Below, one piece after another: positions 26,125 to 34,445 of a stretch of DNA of 64,000 nucleotides (within the stretch, counting starts at the first letter, position 1; the number at the start of each line of letters is the position of its first letter). This DNA comes from Desmonostoc muscorum FACHB-395. Its GTDB lineage: Bacteria > Cyanobacteriota > Cyanobacteriia > Cyanobacteriales > Nostocaceae. The notes below the pieces were generated by a model. That model had not been told where the DNA came from. It did no database searches and saw nothing but the letters and a program-made list of their open reading frames with translations. The position numbers and the translations under genes are program-made. The stretch lies in assembly GCF_014698035.1 (NCBI RefSeq), contig NZ_JACJSF010000020.1, positions 52,106-116,105 on the forward strand, read 5' to 3'.

Positions 26125-27408
26125 TTAAACTCTACCTCGGAGAAACTGTGCCATTTCATTAGGAGTTGGCGACATTTCCAAAGCAGTTTCTTCAGTGATG
26201 CGACCATCTTGATAGAGATTGAGTAACGACTGATTCATCGTAATCATGCCGTCAAAGCTAGCTTGTTTCATCAACTCGCCAATTTCATCATACTTACCGT
26301 CTTTGATCCATTCTTTAATAGCCTCAGTATTGATCAGCACATCGTGGAAAGCAGCTCGCTTCCCGTCAGTTGTGCGGCACAAACCTTGAGCAATTACCGC
26401 TACTAAAGACTCAGAAATTGCTACTCGCATTGCATCCTGTTCGTCACCAGAGTAGAGGTTGAGAATCCGTTCAATGGTTTTAACTGCGCTATTGGTGTGT
26501 AGGGTTCCCATGACCAAGTGACCAGTCTGAGCAGCTTTTAGGGCAGTGTTAACTGTTTCCTTATCTCGCATTTCCCCCACCAGAATCAAATCTGGATCTT
26601 CCCGCAAAGCTGCTTTCAAAGCGTTGTCAAATTTCCGGGTGTGCATTCCCACTTCCCGTTGTTTGACTAAAGATTTGCGGCTTTGATGGATAAATTCGAT
26701 TGGGTCTTCAATGGTAATGATATGCTTGGCCATCTCCTTATTGATGTAGTCAACCATCGCTGCCATTGTGGTGGACTTACCAGAACCAGTGGGCCCAGTT
26801 ACCAAAATTAAACCTTTGTGGTGATGACAAATATCCCGAAAAACTGGGGGTAATCTCAACTGTTCCATAGTTAAGATTTTCAGAGGAATCAACCGCAACA
26901 CCATCGCAGGCCCTCTAAGAGTGCCAAAAACATTAATCCGCACGCGAGCAAAGTCATATTGAGTTGCTCCGTCAAATTCTAAGTGTTCTTCAAAGCGCTG
27001 AATTTCCGCCTCACTCATTACCTCCCGCAACCAATTCATAAAAGCTTCTTTATCTACTTCTGGATAATCCCATGATTGAATTTCTCCTCGGGTGCGGAAA
27101 CGCGGTACTTCACCGACACCTAGGTGCAAGTCAGAATATCCCTGATCGTAAGCTTCCCTAATTAACTTCTCTAAAGTGGGCCCCGCACTGCTGGTTTTAG
27201 GGAGAACTGAAGTAGGTATTGGCGGTGGACTAACCGGACGATGACCTGCAACAGGTGTGTTGGAACCCCTATCCATTGACATATCCAATGTCTGTGTCAT
27301 CTGCCTCTGCGTACTAAAGGTTGGCGGAGGTGGTGGCATTGGGGGCATTGGGGGCAAGTTACGTTCGGTAACAGGGCTAGAATTTGATGGAGACTGTGAT
27401 TCTGTCAT
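26125..27408 (-). CDS. pilT: Type IV pilus retraction ATPase, PilT family
   Basis: A 427-residue hexameric AAA-type ATPase of the GspE/PilT class. Residues 1-75 are an unusual Pro/Met-rich leader (LPPMPPMPPPPPTF), then the PilT N-terminal domain (LIREAYDQGYSDLHLGVGEVP), Walker A at 205-212 (GPTGSGKST), the Asp box ITIEDPIEFIH, Walker B LILVGEMRDKETV and the His box MGTLHTNSA. It depolymerises pili, powering twitching motility (hormogonia) and DNA uptake. The disordered leader suggests the PilT2-like paralogue; pilB and pilC are not adjacent. Assignment to PilT is strong, to PilT2 weak. Confidence 0.92.
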   Translation of the reverse strand: MTESQSPSNSSPVTERNLPPMPPMPPPPPTFSTQRQMTQTLDMSMDRGSNTPVAGHRPVSPPPIPTSVLPKTSSAGPTLEKLIREAYDQGYSDLHLGVGEVPRFRTRGEIQSWDYPEVDKEAFMNWLREVMSEAEIQRFEEHLEFDGATQYDFARVRINVFGTLRGPAMVLRLIPLKILTMEQLRLPPVFRDICHHHKGLILVTGPTGSGKSTTMAAMVDYINKEMAKHIITIEDPIEFIHQSRKSLVKQREVGMHTRKFDNALKAALREDPDLILVGEMRDKETVNTALKAAQTGHLVMGTLHTNSAVKTIERILNLYSGDEQDAMRVAISESLVAVIAQGLCRTTDGKRAAFHDVLINTEAIKEWIKDGKYDEIGELMKQASFDGMITMNQSLLNLYQDGRITEETALEMSPTPNEMAQFLRGRV

Positions 27409-28135
27409 ATATCTTCACATTTGGCAGGTAAAAATTTGAATGAGTGAGAAGTCAAGCACTTACTTCGATGACTTTTGGAAAATGCTTGCGTGCAAGCCCT
27501 AGTCGTGATGGGAGGCGATTGAAAATCTAGAACCACGGTCAATCCATTTCATCCACCTAAACTGGTATCTTTTTTTCTAAGATTCTGCTACTCAGAAAAT
27601 TTAGAAAAATTATTTAACCTATATATCATGGTTAACACACCTAATAGCTTAGAGCGCCTCAGCAAAAATCCATAGATTTTATTGTACTTTATAATACCTC
27701 TGGCAAAATATGAATATTCTCAGCCATTAGATGAGAAATTTATCTTGGGCATGAATACAAATTGCCAGCAATTAACAGCATAAATACTAACTATTCATTT
27801 ATTCAGCCCATCTATCAATTATGAGAAGCGCTATCAATTTTTATAAGAAATGTTAAGCTTGGTAGGAGCAATATCTGGGGATCAACGTTAAAAGCCCATA
27901 CCTTTTAGGTTATATACCTGAAGACAGATGCAGAAAGCAAGTTATTCTAATAGATATAAACTTGGTTTTATATCCACAATTACAAAAAACTAACTGTAAA
28001 CTTTAGTAAACAAATGCTCATTTTCCTGATTAGTTTTTATATACTGAATTTCACTGAGAAACAAATCAGTTAACTCGCCAAAAGCGAGATATGACTGAAA
28101 TTAAAATTTGCTGTGTATTTTTGGGAGGAAAAGTC
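27409..28135. other. Long divergent intergenic region
   Basis: 727 bp between pilT (minus) and a small membrane protein gene (plus), so it should carry both promoters and leaders. It is A/T-rich. I see no repeat array, tRNA or firm terminator, and no regulator site I would defend. Confidence 0.4.
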
Positions 28136-28510
28136 ATGGTTTCTGCTGAAAGCTCTAATCTAGGAAAGACCTACTCCTTGTTGATGATTAAAAGCTTTTT
28201 AATATGGACTTTTACATTAGCAGTATGCTTGTTGGTTGTCGGTTTTCCATTAGTGGTCTTGATGGCTACGGTTGGATGTCTGTTATCGATCATCTTGCAA
28301 TCTGTGATGCCTGTTAGTGCTGTTTTGCTTGTAGCAGGTGCTTTAATCATGTTTAATGTCATGGCAGTTGTATTTGCTGCGGGTGTGCTAACTATTAAAG
28401 GAGTTCATCCAAGTGAAGTTAAATGGTTAAGCTGGTTGCATGGAGAGGCAGACCCAATGCAGACTACTGTTTATGCTGCTTGCCCTTTAACTTGTGAGAT
28501 TAAAATGTAG
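28136..28510 (+). CDS. Small integral membrane protein, unknown
   Basis: I start at ATG 28136 because GGGAGGAAAAGTC directly precedes it; the frame is open to ATG 28091. The product has 124 residues with two or three hydrophobic stretches: residues ~15-55 (FLIWTFTLAVCLLVVGFPLVVLMATVGCLLSII, possibly a hairpin) and ~62-85 (AVLLVAGALIMFNVMAVVFAAGVL), then a soluble tail with HPSEVKWLSWLHGEA and a CPLTCEIKM end with two Cys. I do not recognise the family. It stands alone, followed by two hairpin terminators. Confidence 0.6.
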   Translation: MVSAESSNLGKTYSLLMIKSFLIWTFTLAVCLLVVGFPLVVLMATVGCLLSIILQSVMPVSAVLLVAGALIMFNVMAVVFAAGVLTIKGVHPSEVKWLSWLHGEADPMQTTVYAACPLTCEIKM

Positions 28511-28544
28511 TCATCACAGGTGAATACGACAAACAGTGCGTCTG

Positions 28545-28566
28545 CCCGGTTAAGCCGGGTTTTTTC
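28545..28566 (+). terminator. Rho-independent terminator, first of a tandem pair
   Basis: CCCGGTTAAGCCGGG hairpin followed by a T run, 35 bases after the stop of the small membrane protein gene. Confidence 0.75.
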
Positions 28567-28614
28567 ATGCTCTCTAATGATGTGATTACAATTGAATTCG
28601 ATATACAGTTCATC

Positions 28615-28637
28615 TACCCGATTAAGCCGGGTTTTTT
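28615..28637 (+). terminator. Rho-independent terminator, second of a tandem pair
   Basis: ACCCGATTAAGCCGGGT hairpin plus T run and CATGCTTTT, nearly a duplicate of the one at 28545. The stem is weaker by one mismatch. A ~70-bp duplication probably made the pair. Confidence 0.65.
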
Positions 28638-28683
28638 CATGCTTTTTATATAATTTTTCCTTTTATATTTATGATTTGTGTAA

Positions 28684-28768
28684 TGATTGACCGTCAACTA
28701 TTGACTATTGGTCATAGACCATTGACTATAACCATTGGCAAATGACAGATGACTAATGACTAATGACT
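28684..28768. repeat. Heptanucleotide repeat overlapping the wecB start
   Basis: TGACTAT/TGACTAA units and complementary GGTCATAG. The last three units (ATGACTA) provide the wecB start codon itself; only one of the ATGs is in frame with wecB. Confidence 0.75.
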
Positions 28769-29893
28769 AATCAAAAACGGGTTTGCATTATCTTGGGTAC
28801 TCGTCCCGAAGCGATTAAACTTGCTCCAGTTATTCAGGTTTTCCAGAAGTCTTTAGCTTTTGAGTCGCAAGTAATTCTAACTGGACAACATCGGGAGATG
28901 GTTGAGCAAGTTATGCAGCTGTTCAACATCAAGGCAGATTATGATTTGGAAATTATGCAGGTTCAGCAATCTTTAAATGATATTACCTGCCGCAGTTTAC
29001 AAGGGTTAGAAGCGTTATTTAAAGAGAAAAAGCCAGATTTAGTGGTGGTGCAGGGAGATACGACAACGGCTTTTGCCGCAGCTTTGGCAGCTTTTTATCA
29101 AAAAATCCCTATTGGTCATGTAGAAGCAGGTTTAAGAACTGATGATATCTTCAATCCTTACCCAGAAGAAGCCAATCGGCGGTTGATTTCTCAAATTACT
29201 CAGTTGCACTTTGCGCCGACTCCTTGGGCTGTGGAAAATTTGCACCGTTCTGGTGTTTTGGGTGAAATTCACATGACGGGTAATACGGTAATTGATGCGC
29301 TGTTGAATGTAGCTGCAAGCCAAGCTGTTTGCAATGTACCAGGCTTAGACTGGGATTCATACCGCGTTCTGTTAGCAACAGTTCATCGGCGGGAGAATTG
29401 GGGAGAACCCCTGCAAGCGATCGCAGAGGGGTTTTTACAAATCTTAGACAAGTTCCCTGATACAGCTTTGTTACTACCATTACACCGCAATCCCACAGTG
29501 CGAGTCCCATTGCAAGAGCTTTTAGGGAATCATCCCCGAATTTTCTTGACAGATCCTCTAGATTATGGCGAACTGGTGGGAGCAATTGGGCGATCGCATC
29601 TTTTGCTCACTGACTCTGGTGGTTTGCAAGAAGAAGCCCCCAGTTTGGGAAAACCAGTACTGGTTTTGAGAGATACCACCGAAAGACCAGAGGCTGTTGT
29701 AGCCGGTACAGCCAAACTTGTAGGCACTACGAGTGAGAATATTTTTGCATCTGCTACTGAGTTACTGAGCGATCCAGATGCCTATGCAGCAATGGCAAAT
29801 GCAATTAATCCCTTTGGGGATGGTCATGCAGCAGAGCGCATTTTGCAGATTGTGCAAAATTACTTGGGTGTTTCATCCGAAATATCAACTTAG
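28763..29893 (+). CDS. wecB: UDP-N-acetylglucosamine 2-epimerase (non-hydrolysing)
   Basis: A 376-residue GT-B-like enzyme that converts UDP-GlcNAc to UDP-ManNAc for surface polysaccharide. Seen: LGTRPEAIKLAPVI, LTGQHREMVEQV, VVVQGDTTTAFAAALAAF, GHVEAGLRTDDIFNPYPEEANRR, ATVHRRENWG, and the C-terminal nucleotide site LLTDSGGLQEEAPSLGKPVLVLRDTTERPEA. All catalytic blocks are intact. The start lies in a repeat array without an evident ribosome site, so the true start could be a little downstream. No other polysaccharide genes adjoin it. Confidence 0.95.
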   Translation: MTNQKRVCIILGTRPEAIKLAPVIQVFQKSLAFESQVILTGQHREMVEQVMQLFNIKADYDLEIMQVQQSLNDITCRSLQGLEALFKEKKPDLVVVQGDTTTAFAAALAAFYQKIPIGHVEAGLRTDDIFNPYPEEANRRLISQITQLHFAPTPWAVENLHRSGVLGEIHMTGNTVIDALLNVAASQAVCNVPGLDWDSYRVLLATVHRRENWGEPLQAIAEGFLQILDKFPDTALLLPLHRNPTVRVPLQELLGNHPRIFLTDPLDYGELVGAIGRSHLLLTDSGGLQEEAPSLGKPVLVLRDTTERPEAVVAGTAKLVGTTSENIFASATELLSDPDAYAAMANAINPFGDGHAAERILQIVQNYLGVSSEIST

Positions 29894-29985
29894 ATTAAAC
29901 AAAATACAAAATTTCTGTTTTTCAGGGTGTATAAAATCGACTTTTCTTATTTCAATTCAACACAGTTTCAATGTTGTGAAGTGAG

Positions 29986-30015
29986 CATCTTGCCCGCTTT
30001 AAGACGGGCGAGATG
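29986..30015. repeat. Hairpin repeat after wecB
   Basis: CATCTTGCCCG ... CGGGCGAGATG, 11-base arms with one G-T pair and an 8-base loop, followed by a GTCTCCGATAGGAGAAG repeat fragment. It lacks a T run, so it is a dispersed repeat more than a classical terminator. Confidence 0.5.
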
Positions 30016-30145
30016 TTCCGTTCGCGCAGCGTCTCCGATAGGAGAAGTTTTAATCTAGGACTGCCTCAATTTATATTTCTAAAAAAATAGATATAACCTA
30101 GAAATGAGATTTTTCAAAAGTGGCTGTTTGATGAAATTGTCTCTA

Positions 30146-30381
30146 AGAGGATGTTTGAAAAGTCCTCTTCTCGGTAACAAAACGTTTAGATCCCCCTAAA
30201 TCCCCCTTAAAAAGGGGGACTTTGACTCCGGTTCCACCCTTTTTAAGGGGAGCCAGCGCGGTCTTCTCCCAAGGGGAGACGCTAAAAGCGATGGGGTCTC
30301 CCCAAGTGGAGCGACTGGCGTGGGTTAGGAGGGATCAATGAGTGCCTAAAATCACAGCCAACTACTTTTCAAACAACCTCT
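30146..30381. mobile_element. Miniature element with IS5-like ends, copy 1
   Basis: Ends AGAGGATGTTTGAAAAGT and ACTTTTCAAACAACCTCT match the terminal repeats of the IS at 23881-24791, with no transposase inside. The interior holds the ATCCCCCTAAATCCCCCTTA palindrome. Its right end matches, in reverse, the left end of the copy at 50245-50631 (GGCTGTGATTTTAG). Confidence 0.7.
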
Positions 30382-30386
30382 AACTT

Positions 30387-31058
30387 TTAAATACCCAGAG
30401 CTGCTCTAGTTTCGGGCCCCACCGTACCATCTACAAGTAGACCTTTACTTGCCTGAAAGCTTCGGACTTGGTTAACAGTTTCTTGACCGTAAATTCCATC
30501 AACTCTGAGATTACCTAAAGCTGTCTGAACGTCTTTTACAAGCTGACCTTTAGAACCACGGGAAAGAATGACTGAACCACCAACGCCACCAGGTCTACTA
30601 GTCACAGGAGGGTTGTTAGGTCTATCAGCAACCCATCGAGCATAAACATATCTACCCGTAGAAAGCCGAGCAAAACCGTTTTCATACCTCTCAATCGCTG
30701 GAAGTGTTGCACCATTTGATACACAATCAACATAAGAGTAGTTTGTGCTTGGGCCTGTACGGATACGCAAACAACCGCCGTTAGTCTTTACATAAGCAGC
30801 CGAACTCATTTGAATTTGGGTAGCAGCAATAAGCAATACACCAACACCAGCTAAAGCTAACCAAGCTGAAGATTTAAGTAGTTTTTTCCAATTAAACTTA
30901 GATTTGCTGTTTGCAGATACCTGTTTTTCAGCAATAACTATGTTGGAAGATTTAAGAGGTTCTTTCCCATTTAATTGAGATTTAGGGAGATTATATTTGG
31001 TGTTTTCAGATGCCTCTTCTTGAGCAATAAACATGTGAGAATAAGCAAGATATTCCAT
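30387..31058 (-). CDS. Membrane-anchored SH3b plus peptidoglycan-binding protein
   Basis: A 223-residue protein. Residues 1-60 are a polar N-terminal part without a signal; ~62-84 is one membrane helix (KSSAWLALAGVGVLLIAATQ); ~88-148 is an SH3b-type domain (GGCLRIRTGPSTNYSYVDCVSNGATLP, with a Cys pair); ~165-223 is PG_binding_1 (LVKDVQTALGNLRVDGIYGQETVNQVRSFQASKG...DGTVGPETRAALG). It should bind cell-wall glycan outside with its N-terminus in the cytoplasm. No catalytic domain, so it is a scaffold or sensor. It stands alone next to a miniature element. Confidence 0.85.
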   Translation of the reverse strand: MEYLAYSHMFIAQEEASENTKYNLPKSQLNGKEPLKSSNIVIAEKQVSANSKSKFNWKKLLKSSAWLALAGVGVLLIAATQIQMSSAAYVKTNGGCLRIRTGPSTNYSYVDCVSNGATLPAIERYENGFARLSTGRYVYARWVADRPNNPPVTSRPGGVGGSVILSRGSKGQLVKDVQTALGNLRVDGIYGQETVNQVRSFQASKGLLVDGTVGPETRAALGI

Positions 31059-31372
31059 AATGCAGCCCTTTATATGAAAAAATGAGTACTCACAGAGAAT
31101 TACCTTAGTCTTCTCTGTATTTATTCTTAGTATATTTTATATCTCTGCTCTTTCAAAGGTTTTTGCTGGTAGCGGAATTAAAAAAGAATAAAATTAGTCA
31201 AAAAATTCCTAAAAAAATGCGATGTCTACGAAGGGCTACGCCAACACGCTGATTTAGTATAAAAATCATCAGGCGTTGGTATAATCCTCGGTAGACATCG
31301 CATTTTCAAAATAAATTTAATTTATTTAAAGCTTTATTGCTTAATGCCTCATCCCTAAAACATCCAAATGTG
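31059..31372. repeat. Intergenic region with a large perfect palindrome (31214-31306)
   Basis: AAAATGCGATGTCTAC (31214-31229) and its exact complement (31291-31306) enclose an imperfect inner inverted repeat (GGGCTACGCCAACACGC / GGCGTTGGTATAATCC). The GCGATGTCTACG half also occurs at 31943-31975 in the neighbouring coding sequence. The rest of the gap shows nothing more. Confidence 0.7.
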
Positions 31373-31783
31373 TCAAGCGTATTCTTCGAGCGTAACTAGA
31401 CTAGCAACTGTAGAAGATAAATCATCTAAGTCTATCGGTTTGCATCGGTATATATCATAACCTGCTAATAATGCCCGATTCTGGTCTTCGTCGAAAGCAG
31501 ATGCTGTCAGAGCAATAGCTGGAATCTTTCTCCCTCGATTTGCTTCCAGATTTCTGACTTTCATGAGCAGTGAGCAGCCGTTTTCATCTGGTAAGTAAAT
31601 ATCACTAATAAAGATGTCTGGTTTAAAAAATGACATTATTTCTATAGCAGCACCTGCCGAAGCAGCTGTGATAATTTCTGCTCCCTCTAATTCAAACAAG
31701 AAGGTAAGTAAAGTTCTCGTATCAGGGTCATCATCTACGACGAGCAATCGTAGACCTTTAAAAGACATTGATTGATTAGACAT
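31373..31783 (-). CDS. Single-domain response regulator (CheY-like)
   Basis: I use ATG 31783 (GGTGAGAATA before it) instead of GTG 31792; 136 residues. It is a complete receiver domain with no output domain: acidic pocket Asp17-Asp19 (VVDDDP), phospho-acceptor Asp61 (FISDIYLPDENG), Thr93 (ALTASAF) and Lys115 (RCKPIDL). The context is downstream of three Crp/Fnr genes in the same direction, with a shared dyad upstream (31904-31919). No kinase is adjacent. Confidence 0.9.
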   Translation of the reverse strand: MSNQSMSFKGLRLLVVDDDPDTRTLLTFLFELEGAEIITAASAGAAIEIMSFFKPDIFISDIYLPDENGCSLLMKVRNLEANRGRKIPAIALTASAFDEDQNRALLAGYDIYRCKPIDLDDLSSTVASLVTLEEYA

Positions 31784-31903
31784 TATTCTCACCGCCGTCT
31801 AGCTCAAACATTTAGAGTAGCAATTGCATCAAATGGCACGCGTTTGTAAATACCATTTGATGCATTCTTTACTAAATCTTAATGGAACTAATTGCTAAGT
31901 GTC

Positions 31904-31919
31904 TGTCCGGTTTCGGACA
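31904..31919. promoter_or_regulatory. Conserved 16-bp dyad, copy 1 (upstream of the response regulator)
   Basis: Minus-strand TGTCCGAAACCGGACA, a perfect TGTCCG/CGGACA inverted repeat around AAAC, ~120 bases before the response regulator ATG. It matches the copies at 32751 and 33676 (consensus TGTNCGAAANCGNACA). Candidate operator. Confidence 0.6.
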
Positions 31920-31939
31920 TAATAACTTAGAAAATTGAT

Positions 31940-32692
31940 TCATCGGCGATGTCTACGACGGGCTACGCCTACGCGCCTTGGCTGATTCCCCAGTAACCGA
32001 GTAAATTCGTTTTGTATGACGTGATAACACTCGCAGGAAGTTGCTTCCAAATCCTCTCGGTTGAGAATACTAATTTGACCACGCTGATAGCGAATCATTC
32101 CGGCTCGGCTCAGGGTGCTAGCCGCTACTGTCACACCAGAACGACGTACACCTAGCATCTGGGCGATAAATTCTTGCGTGAGTGGAAAATCATCTGATTC
32201 CAAACGGTCAGAAACTGTGAGAAGCCAACGAGCTAGCCGTTCTTCTAGTGTATGAAGACGGTTGCAAGCACATCCTTGCGTAAGTTCTGTATATATAGCT
32301 CGTACATAGCGCAGCAGCAGCTTTTGAATAGCTCCGCCCCGATTGAACTCGGTTCTGAGAACATCCGCATCCATCTGCATTCCAGCGCCCGCAACTTGGA
32401 CAAACGCTTTTGTGGTTGTTGTATTACCTCCTAAAATCACTGGGATACCCACCATACCTTCATTACTCACTATCCCAACTTCTACCGTCGAACCATCTTC
32501 CATAATAGTGACAATAGAAACCACTGCGTTTTGGGGAAAATAGACCTCTGTGATGGGTTCTCCAGGTTCGTAAATGACTTGGCGAGTGGGAAGCGAAACT
32601 AACTTCAGGTGCGGAACAAGACGCTCATAATCACTAGTTGGCAAAGCCGCTAGTAGTCTATTTACTTGCGGCTTAAGAGTATTTTCACTCAC
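31940..32692 (-). CDS. Crp/Fnr-family regulator, tandem paralogue 1
   Basis: A 250-residue regulator. Residues ~20-140 are a cyclic-nucleotide-binding-like barrel (VIYEPGEPITEVYFPQNAVVSIVTIMEDGSTVEVGIVSNEGMVGIP), but without the RxS cAMP-phosphate motif of true Crp. Residues ~155-230 are a winged HTH (FIAQMLGVRRSGVTVAASTLSRAGMIRYQRG). Its C-terminus (RVGVARRRHRR) is encoded by a dispersed repeat and differs from the paralogues. One of three consecutive paralogues, spaced ~80-200 bp, each with its own leader. Ligand unknown. Confidence 0.88.
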   Translation of the reverse strand: MSENTLKPQVNRLLAALPTSDYERLVPHLKLVSLPTRQVIYEPGEPITEVYFPQNAVVSIVTIMEDGSTVEVGIVSNEGMVGIPVILGGNTTTTKAFVQVAGAGMQMDADVLRTEFNRGGAIQKLLLRYVRAIYTELTQGCACNRLHTLEERLARWLLTVSDRLESDDFPLTQEFIAQMLGVRRSGVTVAASTLSRAGMIRYQRGQISILNREDLEATSCECYHVIQNEFTRLLGNQPRRVGVARRRHRR

Positions 32693-32750
32693 TGAACATT
32701 AAAAGAGAAATTTCCTCAAAATACTTTAAATCAAGTTACTTTTGCCAGTC

Positions 32751-32766
32751 TGTTCGGTTTCGTACA
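32751..32766. promoter_or_regulatory. Conserved 16-bp dyad, copy 2 (upstream of paralogue 1)
   Basis: Minus-strand TGTACGAAACCGAACA, ~60 bases before the paralogue 1 ATG. Same spacing and core as the copies at 31904 and 33676. Confidence 0.6.
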
Positions 32767-32772
32767 CATAAC

Positions 32773-33519
32773 TCAAAAAAATTTTCTGGCTCGGTTACTG
32801 GGCAAAAAGCCCAGTAACCGAGCAAATTCCTTTTGTATGACTTGATAACACTCACAGGAAGTTGCTTCCAAATCCTCTCGGTTCAGAATGCTAATATGAC
32901 CACGTTGGTAGCTGATCATTCCGGCTCGGCTGAGGGTGCTAGCCGCTACTGTCACGCCAGAACGACGTACACCTAGCATCTGGGAGATAAATTCTTGCGT
33001 GAGTGGAAATTCTTCTGATTCCAAACGGTCAGAGACTGTCAGTAGCCATCGAGCTAGCCGTTCTTCTAATGTATGAAGACGGTTGCAAGCCGCTCCTTGC
33101 GCTAGTTCAGAGTATACAGCTTGTACATAGCATAGCAGCAGGGTTTGAATAGCTCCGCCTCGATTGAACTCCTTTCTGAGTACATCTGCATTGATTTGCA
33201 TTCCAGCGCCCGAAATCTGCACAAACGCTGTTGTGGTTGTGGTGTTGTCTCCTAAAATTACTGGGATACCCACCATGCCTTCATTGCTTACTATCCCAAC
33301 TTCTGCCGTTGAGCCATCTTCCATAGTGGCGACTATAGAAACCACTGACTTATCAGGAAAATAGACCTGTGTAATCGGTTCGGCTCCTTGGTAAAGAATT
33401 TGCCCAACTGGAAGCTTAACTAGCTTTAGATGGGGAACAAGACGCTCATAATCACTAGCTGGTAAGGCTGCAAGCAGCTTATTTGGTGGTTGCTGAAAAA
33501 GGTTTTTGTCTAATGACAT
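32773..33519 (-). CDS. Crp/Fnr-family regulator, tandem paralogue 2
   Basis: A 248-residue protein, closely similar along its length to the genes on both sides. Effector domain: YFPDKSVVSIVATMEDGSTAEVGIVSNEGMVGIPVILGDNTTTT. DNA-binding domain: EEFPLTQEFISQMLGVRRSGVTVAASTLSRAGMISYQRGHISILNREDLE. CECYQVIQ near the end carries two Cys also found in the others, so a redox or metal role is possible (inference). A good ribosome site (AAGGAGAGTGACTTCTA) precedes the ATG. The C-terminal tail (SNRARKFF) is unique. Confidence 0.88.
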   Translation of the reverse strand: MSLDKNLFQQPPNKLLAALPASDYERLVPHLKLVKLPVGQILYQGAEPITQVYFPDKSVVSIVATMEDGSTAEVGIVSNEGMVGIPVILGDNTTTTTAFVQISGAGMQINADVLRKEFNRGGAIQTLLLCYVQAVYSELAQGAACNRLHTLEERLARWLLTVSDRLESEEFPLTQEFISQMLGVRRSGVTVAASTLSRAGMISYQRGHISILNREDLEATSCECYQVIQKEFARLLGFLPSNRARKFF

Positions 33520-33675
33520 TAGAAGTCACTCTCCTTAAGGTAGGTGACTTTAGAAAAGTCAACTCAGGGCACAAGGAAAGAATTTAAGGATCTGATCCTA
33601 ATGTCAAAAGGTGTATTCTCTAAAGGAACATGGGCACAATCTAAAAAATCTTAAATGAACACACTTGTGTGAGTC

Positions 33676-33691
33676 TGTGCGTTTTCGTACA
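33676..33691. promoter_or_regulatory. Conserved 16-bp dyad, copy 3 (upstream of paralogue 2)
   Basis: Minus-strand TGTACGAAAACGCACA, ~160 bases before the paralogue 2 ATG and ~30 bases after the paralogue 3 stop. Less symmetric than copy 1. Confidence 0.55.
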
Positions 33692-33719
33692 TAGCAGGTT
33701 TAAAAAATTATTTTGCCGT

Positions 33720-34445
33720 TTATTTAAGCTTATTGCCCAATAAACGGATATATTCATCTTCTATAATCTGATAACATTCGCAGGAAGTTTTTTCTAAAGC
33801 TTCTCGATTCAGGATGTTAATCTGACCACGGTGATAGGTGATGATTCCGGCTTGGCTCAAGATGTTTGCTGCTTCGGTTACACCAGCACGACGTACACCC
33901 AGCATCTGCGAGATAAATTCTTGTGTGAGTGGAAATTCTTCTGATTGCAGACGGTCAGAAACCGTTAGCAACCACCGAGCCAGCCGCGCCTCTAGCTTAT
34001 GAAGACGGTTACACGCAGATCCTTGTGCAATTTGAGTGTACATACTTTGCACGTAGCGCAGCAGCAAGCTTTGAAGGGCTGTACCTCGATTGAACTCGCT
34101 TTTGAGTATATCGGCATCCATCTGCATAGCACTGTCTGGAATCTGCACAGATGCTGTTGTAGTTGTGGTGTTGTCTCCTAAAATTACTGGGATACCCACC
34201 ATGCCTTCATTGCTCACTAAACCAGCTTCTACAGTCGAGCCATCTTCCATAGTGGTGATTATAGAAACCACTGCCTTATTGGGAAAATAGACCTCTGTAA
34301 TGGGTTCTCCAGGTTCGTAAAGTACTTGCCGATTTGAGAGCTTAACCAACTTCAGATGCGGAACAAGACGCTCATAATCAGCAGGCGGTAGAACTGCCAG
34401 CAGATTATTTGCTGGTTGCTCAAGGGTATTTTTATCTAATGACAT
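33720..34445 (-). CDS. Crp/Fnr-family regulator, tandem paralogue 3
   Basis: I use ATG 34445 (MSLDKNTLEQ; CAGGAGAATCCCA before it), giving 241 residues; the upstream extension to 34508 does not match the paralogues. Same two domains as its neighbours, with slight divergence in the recognition helix (GVRRAGVTEAANILSQAGIITYHRG). The leader resembles that of paralogue 2 over ~60 bases (CCTAATGTCAAAAG) but lacks the 16-bp dyad. Probably the most diverged of the three copies. Confidence 0.88.
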   Translation of the reverse strand: MSLDKNTLEQPANNLLAVLPPADYERLVPHLKLVKLSNRQVLYEPGEPITEVYFPNKAVVSIITTMEDGSTVEAGLVSNEGMVGIPVILGDNTTTTTASVQIPDSAMQMDADILKSEFNRGTALQSLLLRYVQSMYTQIAQGSACNRLHKLEARLARWLLTVSDRLQSEEFPLTQEFISQMLGVRRAGVTEAANILSQAGIITYHRGQINILNREALEKTSCECYQIIEDEYIRLLGNKLK

